The translations under genes and the position numbers were made by a program. From an uncultured Leucobacter sp. (GTDB taxonomy: Bacteria; Actinomycetota; Actinomycetes; Actinomycetales; Microbacteriaceae): a stretch of 64,000 nucleotides of DNA. The DNA is taken from the NCBI GenBank assembly GCA_937967375.1, contig CALCJF010000060.1, positions 30,178-94,177 of the forward strand. The letters are read 5' to 3'. Numbering within the stretch: the stretch's first letter is position 1; each line of letters opens with the position of its first letter. This document shows, piece after piece, positions 25,352 to 33,844 of this stretch. The notes beneath the pieces are model-generated. The model made no database searches, was not told the origin of the DNA, and worked only from the letters and a program-made list of their open reading frames with translations.

Positions 25352-26406
25352 GCCGCCCACTTTCCGAAGACACCGCCACGCAGGCCATGCCGGTGCACCT
25401 GTTTCGCGGTGCAGCTGAGAAGCGCCATGCCGATCGCATGCAGAAGGAGCTCGCCGTGGTCGAGCAAGAGCTGCTCGACCAGCTCGGGTTTGCCTCTGCG
25501 GTCGCCGATGCTCCTGCGCGCTACCTGGCCGAGGCTGGCGGCAAGCGCATTCGCCCGATGCTGACGTTGCTGACGAGCGAGCTCGGCTCGGGTCCGAACG
25601 ACCGGGTGCGCCGGGCGGCCATCGCCATCGAGCTGACGCACCTCGCCTCGCTCTATCACGACGACGTCATGGACGACGCCCGTCTGCGCAGGGGCGTGCC
25701 CGCCGCGCAGACCGTGTGGTCGAACTCGGTGGCGATCCTCGCTGGTGACCTGCTGTTTGCCCGTGCGTCTTCGCTCGTCTCCGGCATGGGCGAAGAAGCG
25801 ATTCTGCTGCAGGCAAAGACGTTCGAGCGGCTGTGCCTGGGCCAGCTGCACGAGACCGTCGGCCCCGGCTCCGAAGACGACCCGATGCGGCATTACCTGC
25901 AGGTGCTCGCAGACAAGACGGGCGCGCTCATCTCGACCGCAGCACGCATGGGTGTGCTGTTCTCGGGTGCACCGCGCGAGTACGCCGATTGCGTGACCGC
26001 GTATGGCGAGAAGATCGGCGTGGCGTTTCAGCTCATCGACGACGTGATCGACCTCTCGCCGAAGGCCGAGCAGACCGGCAAGCGCGCCGGCACTGATTTG
26101 CGCGCGGGAGTGGTGACCATGCCGCTATTGTTGCTGCGCGATCGCGCCGCGCGTGGCGACGCCGAAGCGGTCGGGTTCCTCGCCCGAATCGACGACGGCG
26201 TGGCGCGCATTGCAGCTGGCGAAGACGCTGCGATCCTCGACCCTGAGGTGACCGAGCTTCGTGAGCACGAAGTGACCCGCATGACCGAGCAGACCGCTCG
26301 TCAGTGGGCCGCCGACGCCGTTGCCGCACTCGCACCGCTGCCGAAGTCGGCAGTTAAGCGCGGGCTTGAGCGCCTGGCGGAATCAATCGTCACCCGCGAG
26401 GGTTGA
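25348..26406 (+). CDS. Polyprenyl diphosphate synthase (long-chain, menaquinone side chain)
   Basis: Builds the isoprenoid diphosphate that MenA attaches to dihydroxynaphthoate. The 352 residues include the first aspartate-rich motif LYHDDVMDDARLRRG (near residue 105) and the second, FQLIDDVIDLS (near residue 230), together with AGGKRIRPML and the late lysine of GKRAGTD. Residues before the first DDxxD are small, as in synthases of long (about 8-10 unit) chains; exact length is not readable. Its ATG overlaps the stop of menG by four bases, so the two are translated together. Confidence 0.93.
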   Translation: MSRPLSEDTATQAMPVHLFRGAAEKRHADRMQKELAVVEQELLDQLGFASAVADAPARYLAEAGGKRIRPMLTLLTSELGSGPNDRVRRAAIAIELTHLASLYHDDVMDDARLRRGVPAAQTVWSNSVAILAGDLLFARASSLVSGMGEEAILLQAKTFERLCLGQLHETVGPGSEDDPMRHYLQVLADKTGALISTAARMGVLFSGAPREYADCVTAYGEKIGVAFQLIDDVIDLSPKAEQTGKRAGTDLRAGVVTMPLLLLRDRAARGDAEAVGFLARIDDGVARIAAGEDAAILDPEVTELREHEVTRMTEQTARQWAADAVAALAPLPKSAVKRGLERLAESIVTREG

Positions 26407-26515
26407 GAAGAGCGTAGTGGTACCGCCCAGACCTCTGCCGTAGCGCTGCTCGGCGGGCTTCGGCCGTTGCGACAGGGATCGCCCGCCCGGGCTCCAGAGC
26501 GAAAGGAACAATATC

Positions 26516-27961
26516 TTGGACAAGATGCGTCTCGCGATCGTTGGAGCGGGGCCCGCGGGCATCTACGCGGCCGACCTGCTGATCAAGGCAGAGCGCGACT
26601 TCGACGTTGAGATCGACCTGTTCGACCAGTTGCCGGCCCCGTATGGCCTGGTGCGCTATGGGGTGTCGCCCGACCACCCGCGCATCAAGGGAATCATTAC
26701 GGCGCTGCGCGAGGTGCTCGATCGCACCGACCGCGGCGATGATAGGGGCGAGGATCGCGCCAGCGAAAGCGGCGCGGATCGAGGGCCGCGCGGCTCAGTG
26801 CATTACCACGGCAACGTGCGCTACGGGGAGCACATTGGACTCGATGACCTGAAGCGCCACTACCACGCGGTGATCTTCGCGACAGGGGCGATCCGCGACG
26901 CCTCACTCGATATCCCTGGCATCGATGCCGACGCAAGCTACGGGGCAGCTGACTTCGTGAGCTGGTTCGACGGGCATCCAGACGTGCCGCGCGAATGGCC
27001 GCTCGACGCGAAGCAGGTTGCCGTGATCGGCAACGGCAACGTGGCGCTCGACGTGTCACGCATGCTCATCAAGCACGCCGAAGACCTGCTGCCGACCGAG
27101 ATTCCCGACAATGTGCACCGGGTGCTCGATCAGAACCCGATCGAAGAGCTGCACCTGTTCGGGCGCCGCGGCCCGCAGTACGTGAAGTTCACGCCGCTCG
27201 AGCTACGCGAACTCGGTGAGGTGCGTGACGTCGACATGGTGATCGACGAGCGCGACTTCGACCTCGACGACCCTTACGCCGTCGAGACGTTGATGCGCAA
27301 CAAGCAGGTCATTGTGATCTCGCGCATCATGAACAAATGGCGTGAAGACCAGAAGCTGCGCGAGGGCGGTGAGATTGCGCCGGCGAGTCGCCGACTGCAC
27401 TTGCATTTCTGGTCAAAGCCTGTCGAGGTGGTTCGTGATGATCGGGGGCGCGTTGCCGGTCTCAAGATCGAGCGCACGGCCCCTGACGGGGTTGGCGGCG
27501 TGGTTGACACCGGTGAGTTCGAGGTCGTGCCGGTGCAGTCGCTGTATCGGGCGATCGGCTACTTCGGATCGCCGCTCGATGAGATTCCATTTGATGAAGA
27601 GCGCGGCGTGATTCCGAACGAGCAGGGCCGCGTGATCGGCGTCGACGGCGCGCCTGTTCGGGGCGTGTTTGCGACAGGGTGGATCAAGCGCGGGCCTGTT
27701 GGGCTGATCGGCCACACGAAGAGCGATGCAATGGAGACGATCGAGAGCTTGCTTGAGGATCGCGAGAACTGGTGGCAGCCCGAGCAGCCCGAGTCGGCGG
27801 CGGTCGTTGAGATGCTCAAGGCTCGCCACGTGCCCTATACGACGATTGAGGGCTGGCACCGCCTCGACTCGCATGAACTGTCGCTCGGCAACGAGCAAGG
27901 TCGCGAACGCATCAAGGTCGTCTCGCGCGAAGAGATGACGAGCGTTTCGCGCGGCGAGTAG
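26516..27961 (+). CDS. fprA: Ferredoxin/adrenodoxin-type NADP reductase (FprA family)
   Basis: An FAD- and NADPH-binding reductase of 481 residues related to mitochondrial adrenodoxin reductase. It shows LAIVGAGPAGIYAADLL at the N-terminus, APYGLVRYGVSPDHPRIK, the NADPH loop VAVIGNGNVALDVSRML, GRRGPQYVKFTPLELREL and the C-terminal GWIKRGPVGLIGHTKSDA. A TTG at 26516 lies eight bases after AAAGGA and is the better start; ATG 26525 is the alternative. After residue ~73 there is a ~20-residue Asp/Arg/Gly/Ser insertion absent from usual FprA proteins. The electron acceptor is probably a ferredoxin elsewhere. Confidence 0.92.
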   Translation: MDKMRLAIVGAGPAGIYAADLLIKAERDFDVEIDLFDQLPAPYGLVRYGVSPDHPRIKGIITALREVLDRTDRGDDRGEDRASESGADRGPRGSVHYHGNVRYGEHIGLDDLKRHYHAVIFATGAIRDASLDIPGIDADASYGAADFVSWFDGHPDVPREWPLDAKQVAVIGNGNVALDVSRMLIKHAEDLLPTEIPDNVHRVLDQNPIEELHLFGRRGPQYVKFTPLELRELGEVRDVDMVIDERDFDLDDPYAVETLMRNKQVIVISRIMNKWREDQKLREGGEIAPASRRLHLHFWSKPVEVVRDDRGRVAGLKIERTAPDGVGGVVDTGEFEVVPVQSLYRAIGYFGSPLDEIPFDEERGVIPNEQGRVIGVDGAPVRGVFATGWIKRGPVGLIGHTKSDAMETIESLLEDRENWWQPEQPESAAVVEMLKARHVPYTTIEGWHRLDSHELSLGNEQGRERIKVVSREEMTSVSRGE

Positions 27962-27992
27962 CGCGCAGGCGGGCGCGCTACGGGCACGCGGC

Positions 27993-28835
27993 TTAGATGG
28001 ATGCAGTGCTCAGCAACTCGGCGAGCGCAGTGAATGTCTCGCTGGTGCCGTCGTCGATGCGCACGCGCACGGACTCACGGCGGTCAATCTGTGTCGGCCC
28101 GCGATTGATCACTGCGATCGGCAACCCGCGCTGCTCGGCTCGATGCACCAGACGAATGCCGGTGTTCACGGCAAGCGATGATCCTGCGACGATGAGCGAA
28201 CTTGCCGCAGCAACGATGCGCTCGGCGTGCTCGAACACCGGGGTCGGCACGTGTTCGCCGAAGTAGACCACGTCAGGGCGAAGCATGCCGCCACATGCTG
28301 GGCAGACTGGCACGCGCACCCCCGCGGTCTCGCTTACGTCTGCATCACCGTCGGGCGTGATCCTCGCCCCAGCATTGCGTTCGGCGAACCCCGGGTTTGC
28401 GACATCGAACCACGCGAGCACCTCGGCTCTCGTGAATCGATGCCCCTCTGGCACGCAGCGAATTGTCGACCCATTTCCGTGCAACTCGGCGAGGTTCGCG
28501 GTGCCTGCTCGCGCATGCAGCCCATCGACGTTCTGCGTGATGACGCCGCTCAGTCGACCTTCGCGTTCGAGCGTCGCAACGGAGCGGTGGCCCGCATTCG
28601 GCTGCACGCCCACGAGCCCCTGCGCGCCCACGCGGGCTCCTGCCCAGAACCGGCGGCGGTAGGCGTCATCATTCGAAAACTGGTCGATGCTCATCGGAGT
28701 GCGCGGGGGAGTGCCCGCTCCGCGGTAGTCGGGAATGCCCGAATCCGTGCTCATTCCGGCTCCCGTGAGCAAAGCCGCAGGGCCCGCCACAAAGAACTCG
28801 GCGAGCGCCTCGATGGGTGAGTTTGCGGCGATCAC
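27993..28835 (-). CDS. Sirtuin, NAD-dependent protein deacylase
   Basis: A 280-residue sirtuin with the NAD loop LLTGAGMSTDSGIPDYRG, the TQNVDGLHARAG catalytic-side motif, LAELHGNG and the late GSSLAVNTG. The zinc module is altered: the second half CPACGG is intact, but the first half reads RCVPEG with only one cysteine and a long insertion between, so zinc may be bound differently or not at all. GTG 28835 follows TAGAAT by six bases. It starts five bases after the PucR stop, and its promoter overlaps the last codons of that gene. Confidence 0.9.
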   Translation of the reverse strand: MIAANSPIEALAEFFVAGPAALLTGAGMSTDSGIPDYRGAGTPPRTPMSIDQFSNDDAYRRRFWAGARVGAQGLVGVQPNAGHRSVATLEREGRLSGVITQNVDGLHARAGTANLAELHGNGSTIRCVPEGHRFTRAEVLAWFDVANPGFAERNAGARITPDGDADVSETAGVRVPVCPACGGMLRPDVVYFGEHVPTPVFEHAERIVAAASSLIVAGSSLAVNTGIRLVHRAEQRGLPIAVINRGPTQIDRRESVRVRIDDGTSETFTALAELLSTASI

Positions 28836-28847
28836 ATGCTCATTCTA
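28833..28847 (-). promoter_or_regulatory. Predicted leaderless promoter of the sirtuin gene
   Basis: TAGAAT (minus strand, 28842-28847), six bases, then GTG 28835. The hexamer lies inside the final codons of the PucR gene. Confidence 0.45.
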
Positions 28848-30492
28848 AGTTGCGCTGGTTGCTTGGGGTCTGCAGCTTGAGCCGCAATTGCACCCAGATA
28901 GAGATGAGCGAATCGGGATCACCGAGCGCGAGGCCGTAGCGCTCCTCAGCGCGCCTGAGGCGGTATCGAATGGTGTTCTCGTGCACCCCGGCTGCCTGTG
29001 CCGCCCGGGTGACGTTGCCAAACGCCTCGCACCACCTGAGCACCGCCTCGGCGAGCGCAGGTTGCTCTGCCGCAAGCGCCGAAACGCCCGGGTCGACGAG
29101 TGTGGCGTCATTCTCGAAGAGCTCGCGTACACGCTCGAGCAACAGCTGTGGCCGCAGCCTGTCTATCGTGAGCATGCGACTGCTCGCTGCTCCTGGCCAG
29201 CGCACAGCAGTGTCGAACAACCAGTCGGCCTGCTCGCGCAGTTCGGCGACGCCACCCGCTCGGTGCGTGGTGCCCGGTACTGCGAGCCTGATGCCGCCCG
29301 AGGACTCGGCTTCGGTTCCGACAAGACGGTCAAGAATTGGCAACAAGGGATCGACGATGCGCGCGAGCTGTGCTGGCTCTTCGTGCGAGATGAGGGAGTA
29401 GACCCGGCCGCGCCGCACCACGGTGGCGGCTTCAGGACGGTGCAGGGCGAGGTGGCGCTGCACTGTCGAGCGCAGCTGGGCGAGGGTGGTCGGATGCTCG
29501 TCACGGCCCAGGTCGAAAGCCAGAAGCTGTGCGCCTCGCTCCTCGGGAAGGCCGAGTTCGGCGAGTTCGGTTCCGATGACGGCGCTGCCCGCGAGGAGCG
29601 TGCGCAAGCGCTCCTCGCGGGGTGCCTGACCGGCCTCGCGCACGCGAATGTCGTCGAGCATGTGGGCGGCGGCAATGGCACTCGCTCGCAGCATGAGCTG
29701 GTGCTGCTCGGGGGTCAGCGGATCCTCGCCCGACGCATCGATCGCCCAGATCGTGCCGAGCGGCAGCGCGCCAGCTCGAATCGCGAACGCAACTCGAGGG
29801 TGCTCATCTGCCAGCTGCGGGTATTTCACCGGTGCCTCGGATCGGATCACGGTGCGGTACTGGTCGTCGTTGAACGGCGATTCAGGCACCTTGCGGGCGA
29901 GGATGCCGCGGGTGCGCAGCGAGTCGATGAGCTGGCCGGGAACCGAGGAATAAGCGACGATTCTGCGGCCGAGATCCTCGATCGCCACCGAACCGCCGAA
30001 ATGGCTCGCCAGCTCGTTCGCGAGCGCAAACAGCGGCTCGGCGCCACGATCGAAGTGGGCGTCGCCGCTCGAACGCTGCTCGCCGAGCAAGCCGCCGACC
30101 AGCGCCTCAAAGAGTCGCCAACCGACGCGCGGGGCGACTCGCAGGATCGGCAGTCCGCTCGTCTCTGCAATGGCCGAGATGGTCTGCGCGCTCTCGTCGA
30201 AGCACTTCAGGCAGATTGCGGCATAGCCAAGGTCCGCGGCTCGCGAAGCAAGTGTCTGCAGTTCGGCCGCGTGCAGGTGCGCGCCTGCCGACACGATCAG
30301 TAGCGTACCGGCCTGCTCGGTGAGCTCGTCGACTGGGTCGTGAAACTCGGCGCCGAGCACTAGTCGGTTCGGGTCTGCCGGCCCAAGCAGCGTAACCGTG
30401 CGGGGGCCGAGCTGCTCGATGAGCTCGCCCAAGCGAAACGACTGCGTGAGAGGCTGGCTTGCAAACTCATCTGTCGTATTTGCTGCATTCAT
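28840..30492 (-). CDS. PucR-family transcriptional regulator, divergent to the decarboxylase/ABC operon
   Basis: A 550-residue regulator with an N-terminal PucR-type domain (FRLGELIEQLGPRTVTLLG to about residue 140), a GGDEF-like middle region, and a C-terminal helix-turn-helix (FGNVTRAAQAAGVHENTIRYRLRRAEERYG, the recognition part being HENTIRYRLRR). It is transcribed away from the decarboxylase operon across an AT-rich 84-base gap, which is the usual layout for a local regulator. It is only distantly similar to the other PucR gene at 21.4 kb. Confidence 0.87.
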   Translation of the reverse strand: MNAANTTDEFASQPLTQSFRLGELIEQLGPRTVTLLGPADPNRLVLGAEFHDPVDELTEQAGTLLIVSAGAHLHAAELQTLASRAADLGYAAICLKCFDESAQTISAIAETSGLPILRVAPRVGWRLFEALVGGLLGEQRSSGDAHFDRGAEPLFALANELASHFGGSVAIEDLGRRIVAYSSVPGQLIDSLRTRGILARKVPESPFNDDQYRTVIRSEAPVKYPQLADEHPRVAFAIRAGALPLGTIWAIDASGEDPLTPEQHQLMLRASAIAAAHMLDDIRVREAGQAPREERLRTLLAGSAVIGTELAELGLPEERGAQLLAFDLGRDEHPTTLAQLRSTVQRHLALHRPEAATVVRRGRVYSLISHEEPAQLARIVDPLLPILDRLVGTEAESSGGIRLAVPGTTHRAGGVAELREQADWLFDTAVRWPGAASSRMLTIDRLRPQLLLERVRELFENDATLVDPGVSALAAEQPALAEAVLRWCEAFGNVTRAAQAAGVHENTIRYRLRRAEERYGLALGDPDSLISIWVQLRLKLQTPSNQRNLE

Positions 30493-30546
30493 TTACACAA
30501 TTTATCGAATTTCTACAATATTTTGTCGTGCCCCGCGGCTTAGGCT
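30493..30546. promoter_or_regulatory. AT-rich divergent control region of the PucR gene and the decarboxylase operon
   Basis: On the minus strand TAAATT (30499-30504) lies six bases before ATG 30492, giving a leaderless promoter. On the plus strand TAGGCT (30541-30546) is the likely -10 of the decarboxylase. Between them ACAA-TATT-TTGT (30515-30526) is a short dyad, and ACAAT occurs twice at 20-base spacing (30498 and 30515 areas). The stretch is far richer in A+T than its surroundings and is the probable regulator-binding site. Confidence 0.5.
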
Positions 30547-30576
30547 GACTTCGCAACGTCGCGAATGGAGGATCCT

Positions 30577-31899
30577 TTGTCGAATGAGACGACACTCAAC
30601 CAGCCCGCAGTCGAAGGCACGCGCCTCGACGAACTCTGGAGCATTCTGCCCGAGGAGTCGAGCAGAGTCGTAGGCGAGACGGGTGGCGAGCTCGCGATCG
30701 GGGGCGTTTCGGTGACCGAGCTGGCCGAACAGTACGGCACCCCGCTGCACATCGTCGACGAGGTCGGACTGCGACGCCAGATTCGCCGCTTCATCGACGG
30801 GCTCCGCGAACGCTGGCCAAACTCCGAGGTGCTCTACGCCTCGAAGTCGTTTCCCGCCGTCGGCATGTATCGTCTCGCCCAAGAGGAAGGCCTCTCGGTC
30901 GACGTTGCCGGCGGTGGCGAGATCAAGCTCGCGCTCGCCGCGGGTGTTGACCCCGAGCGACTGCACTTTCATGGCAACGCGAAGACTGACGCAGAGCTGA
31001 GCATCGCCCTTGAAGCCGGCATCGGCACGATCATCGTCGACAACTTCGACGAGATCGAGCGCCTTGAGCGCCTCCTCACCAAGCCGCAGAACGTGCTGCT
31101 CCGGGTGATCCCGGGAGTTGAAGCTGAGACCCACGCATCGCAGGCGACCGGCGGCGCGAAGTCGAAGTTCGGTCTGCCGATGGATCAGGCGAAGGTGGCG
31201 ATCGAGCGCATGAAGGCGCATCCGCTCATCAACTTCGAGGGGGTGCACCTGCACATCGGTTCGCAGATTCTTAACACGCACCAGTTCGCCCAGGCCGTCG
31301 AGAACATCTCCTCGACCGGCACGTTCGCGACCTACGACGTGGGCGGTGGCCTCGGGGTGAAGTACACCTACGAAGAAGAGGCGCCGAGCGTCGAGGGCTA
31401 CCTCGATTCGATCGTGGCCGCCGCAAAAGCTCACCTGCCCGCCGATGCGAAGATCATGATCGAGCCCGGCCGCTCGGTCATCGCCCGCGCCGGTGTCACC
31501 CTCTACCGGGTGGTCTCGGTCAAGCGCACCGGAGAGGTCTTCGTGGCTATCGACGGCGGTCTCGCCGACCAGATGGATATCGCCCTAACGCAGCAGCGTT
31601 ACGAAGCAGTGCTCGCGAACCGCCTCGACGAGGCCTGGACAGAGAGCGTGAAGCTTGTCGGGCGTCAGTGCGAGTCGGGCGACCTGCTCGTCGACGGGGC
31701 AAACTTTCCCGAGGCTCGCGTTGGCGACCTCGTGGTCATGGCAACGACGGGTGCCTACGCCTACACCATGTCGAACAACTATAACGGCGCTCTGAAGCCG
31801 GCGATCGTGTTCGTGCAGAACGGGGAGGCGAGGCTCGTTACCCGACGAGAGACATATGACGATCTTCTCGCGACGCATGCCCCGGCCCTCGGCCACTAA
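30577..31899 (+). CDS. PLP-dependent decarboxylase, diaminopimelate-decarboxylase-like (fold III)
   Basis: A 440-residue alanine-racemase-fold decarboxylase. Visible are the PLP lysine K90 in YASKSFP, the HIGSQI motif, EPGRSVIARAG, the catalytic-cysteine motif CESGD (C365) and TGAYAYTMSNNYN near the end. The pattern is closest to diaminopimelate decarboxylase, but the operon with an amino acid importer and a PucR regulator suggests a catabolic enzyme for an imported amino acid, not lysine synthesis. TTG 30577 is chosen since GGAGGA lies five bases before it; ATG 30565 itself overlaps that GGAGGA. Confidence 0.85.
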   Translation: MSNETTLNQPAVEGTRLDELWSILPEESSRVVGETGGELAIGGVSVTELAEQYGTPLHIVDEVGLRRQIRRFIDGLRERWPNSEVLYASKSFPAVGMYRLAQEEGLSVDVAGGGEIKLALAAGVDPERLHFHGNAKTDAELSIALEAGIGTIIVDNFDEIERLERLLTKPQNVLLRVIPGVEAETHASQATGGAKSKFGLPMDQAKVAIERMKAHPLINFEGVHLHIGSQILNTHQFAQAVENISSTGTFATYDVGGGLGVKYTYEEEAPSVEGYLDSIVAAAKAHLPADAKIMIEPGRSVIARAGVTLYRVVSVKRTGEVFVAIDGGLADQMDIALTQQRYEAVLANRLDEAWTESVKLVGRQCESGDLLVDGANFPEARVGDLVVMATTGAYAYTMSNNYNGALKPAIVFVQNGEARLVTRRETYDDLLATHAPALGH

Positions 31900-31941
31900 C
31901 TCTCACCGACTCTCACACACCCCTCAACGAAGAAGGACACC

Positions 31942-32856
31942 ATGAAGAAGTCTTCACTCACCCTGATCGCAGCGGCAAGCGCTGCCGTTGCCCTCATGTT
32001 GACCGGCTGTGCCGGCGCCGAGACCGCTAAGCCGGCAGGGCCGAACCTGCCTGTCGGCGACGAGGTCTCGACCACCGTCGACAAAGAGCTCACCAAGCTG
32101 CTGCCCGAAGACATTGTGAAGAAGGGCAAGATCGACATCGCCGTCGACATCCCCTTCCCTCCGATGGCAATGTACGACGAGGCGAACCGCGAGATCGGTT
32201 TTGATCCCGAGCTCGGCCGTCTGCTCGGGCAGAAGCTCGGCATCGACGTGTCGATCAACAAACAGGCCTTCGATTCGGTCATTCCCTCGCTGCAGGCCGG
32301 CAAGAACGACATCATCATGAGCGGCATGAACGACACGCCCGAGCGTCAGGAGACGCTCTCGTTCGTCGACTACTCGCACGGCGGCTTCGCCATCGCGGTG
32401 AAGAAGGGCAACGAGGCCGGCGTGACCACGCAGGACGACCTCTGCGGCAAGACGGTCTCGGTGCAGAAGGCCACCATTCAGGGCGACCTGCTGCGCGCGA
32501 TGGATTGCGGGGTAAACGTCATGGAGCTGCCGTCTGACCTCGACGCGCAGACCGCACTGCGCGCCGGCAAGAGCCAGGCATACGTCGCCGACGCGGTGGT
32601 AGCCGAGTACGTGGTCGCAACTACCGATGACGGCAAGGCGTTCGAGATCGTTCGCGACCCGAAGAACCCGGCCGGCTTCAACCCCGTCTTCTCGGGCATT
32701 GGCATCCTTAAGGAAGACACTCAGCTCGTCGAGGCGATCCGCGCTGCGCTGCAGTCGCTCATCGACGATGGCAGCTACCAGAAGGTGCTCGATCGCAACA
32801 ACATCGGTGCATATGCCGTCGAGTCGGCCGAGGTGAACCAGGGCAAGGCCGCCTGA
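31942..32856 (+). CDS. Polar amino acid ABC transporter substrate-binding lipoprotein
   Basis: A 304-residue lipoprotein with signal peptide and lipobox LTGC (Cys23), then a family-3 solute-binding domain: GKIDIAVDIPFPPMAMYDE, IGFDPELGRLLGQKLG, PSLQAGKNDIIMSGMNDTPERQ, DLCGKTVSVQKAT and a final YQKVLDRNNIG. This family binds single amino acids or opines. AGAAGGA lies before ATG 31942, 42 bases after the decarboxylase. The ligand is probably the substrate of that decarboxylase. Confidence 0.92.
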   Translation: MKKSSLTLIAAASAAVALMLTGCAGAETAKPAGPNLPVGDEVSTTVDKELTKLLPEDIVKKGKIDIAVDIPFPPMAMYDEANREIGFDPELGRLLGQKLGIDVSINKQAFDSVIPSLQAGKNDIIMSGMNDTPERQETLSFVDYSHGGFAIAVKKGNEAGVTTQDDLCGKTVSVQKATIQGDLLRAMDCGVNVMELPSDLDAQTALRAGKSQAYVADAVVAEYVVATTDDGKAFEIVRDPKNPAGFNPVFSGIGILKEDTQLVEAIRAALQSLIDDGSYQKVLDRNNIGAYAVESAEVNQGKAA

Positions 32857-33842
32857 TGGCCGCTCCTCTGAAGGGGGTGGCACAGGACCACCCCCTCGGT
32901 TCAAGCGAGGACGACGTCGAAGCGGTGCCGCTCAGGCGCCCATGGCGGTGGATCAGCGCATTCATCGTGCTGATCCTGCTCGCCTGGTTCATCGTTACCG
33001 TTGCGACGAACCCGAACCTCGACTTCGCAACCATCGGCGAGTTTCTCTTCGATCCCCGCATTCTCAGTGGCGTTGGGTTGACGCTCTTCATCACCGTTGT
33101 CTCGATGGTGGTCTCGACCCTGCTCGCAATCGTGATCGCGGCAATGCGACTCTCGTCGAACCCGGTGCTTTCGAGTGTGTCGTGGTTCTACGTGTGGGCG
33201 TTTCGCGGCACCCCGCAACTGGTGCAGATCGTTCTCTGGGGATACCTCGGCCTGCTCTTCGACAAGATCCGATTCGGAATTCCGTTCACCGGCATCGAGT
33301 TCTGGTCCATCGATACCAATACGCTCATCACCCCGTTGATCGCGGGCCTGCTGGCGCTGACGCTCAACCAGGCCGCATACTCTTCGGAGATCGTACGTGC
33401 CGGCATGGTCTCGGTCGACGAGGGGCAGCGCGAGGCCGCGTACTCACTCGGAATGTCGCCGGTCTACACATTCCGCCGCGTGCTGCTTCCGCAAGCGATG
33501 CGCGTGATCATTCCGCCGATGGGCAACGAGCTCATCTCGATGCTGAAGAACACCTCGCTGCTCTCGGTGATCGCGGTGCTCGAGCTCTACACGCAAGCGT
33601 CGATCATCTCTTCGTCGAACCTGAAGCAGGTTGAGCTGCTCATCGTCGTGAGCGCCTGGTACCTGTTCATGACGAGCCTGCTCTCGATTCCGCAGTACTA
33701 CCTCGAGCGCCGCTTCGGACGCGGCACCACACGCAACCTGCCGCCGACGCCCTTCCAGCGTCTCAAGGCCGCCGTGAACAACCGCAAGCCGGGCCCCGAG
33801 CCCGCGCCGGCAACGACCATAACTCAGGTGGTGGGAGAGTGA
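32856..33842 (+). CDS. Polar amino acid ABC transporter permease (HisM/GlnP family)
   Basis: A 328-residue permease with an N-terminal hydrophilic extension, a lone helix (ISAFIVLILLAWFIVTV) and the conserved His/Glu/Gln/Arg/opine permease core: GVGLTLFITVVSMVVST, FRGTPQLVQI, AAYSSEIVRAGMVSVDEGQREAAYSLGM (the EAA-type contact loop) and LISMLKNTSL. Its ATG shares one base with the stop of the binding-protein gene. A single permease gene implies a homodimeric channel. Confidence 0.92.
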   Translation: MAAPLKGVAQDHPLGSSEDDVEAVPLRRPWRWISAFIVLILLAWFIVTVATNPNLDFATIGEFLFDPRILSGVGLTLFITVVSMVVSTLLAIVIAAMRLSSNPVLSSVSWFYVWAFRGTPQLVQIVLWGYLGLLFDKIRFGIPFTGIEFWSIDTNTLITPLIAGLLALTLNQAAYSSEIVRAGMVSVDEGQREAAYSLGMSPVYTFRRVLLPQAMRVIIPPMGNELISMLKNTSLLSVIAVLELYTQASIISSSNLKQVELLIVVSAWYLFMTSLLSIPQYYLERRFGRGTTRNLPPTPFQRLKAAVNNRKPGPEPAPATTITQVVGE

Positions 33843-33844
33843 CC

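Noticed and set aside
30565..30576. ATG at 30565 as start of the decarboxylase
   Set aside because: It has no upstream ribosome-binding site and overlaps the GGAGGA that serves the TTG at 30577.
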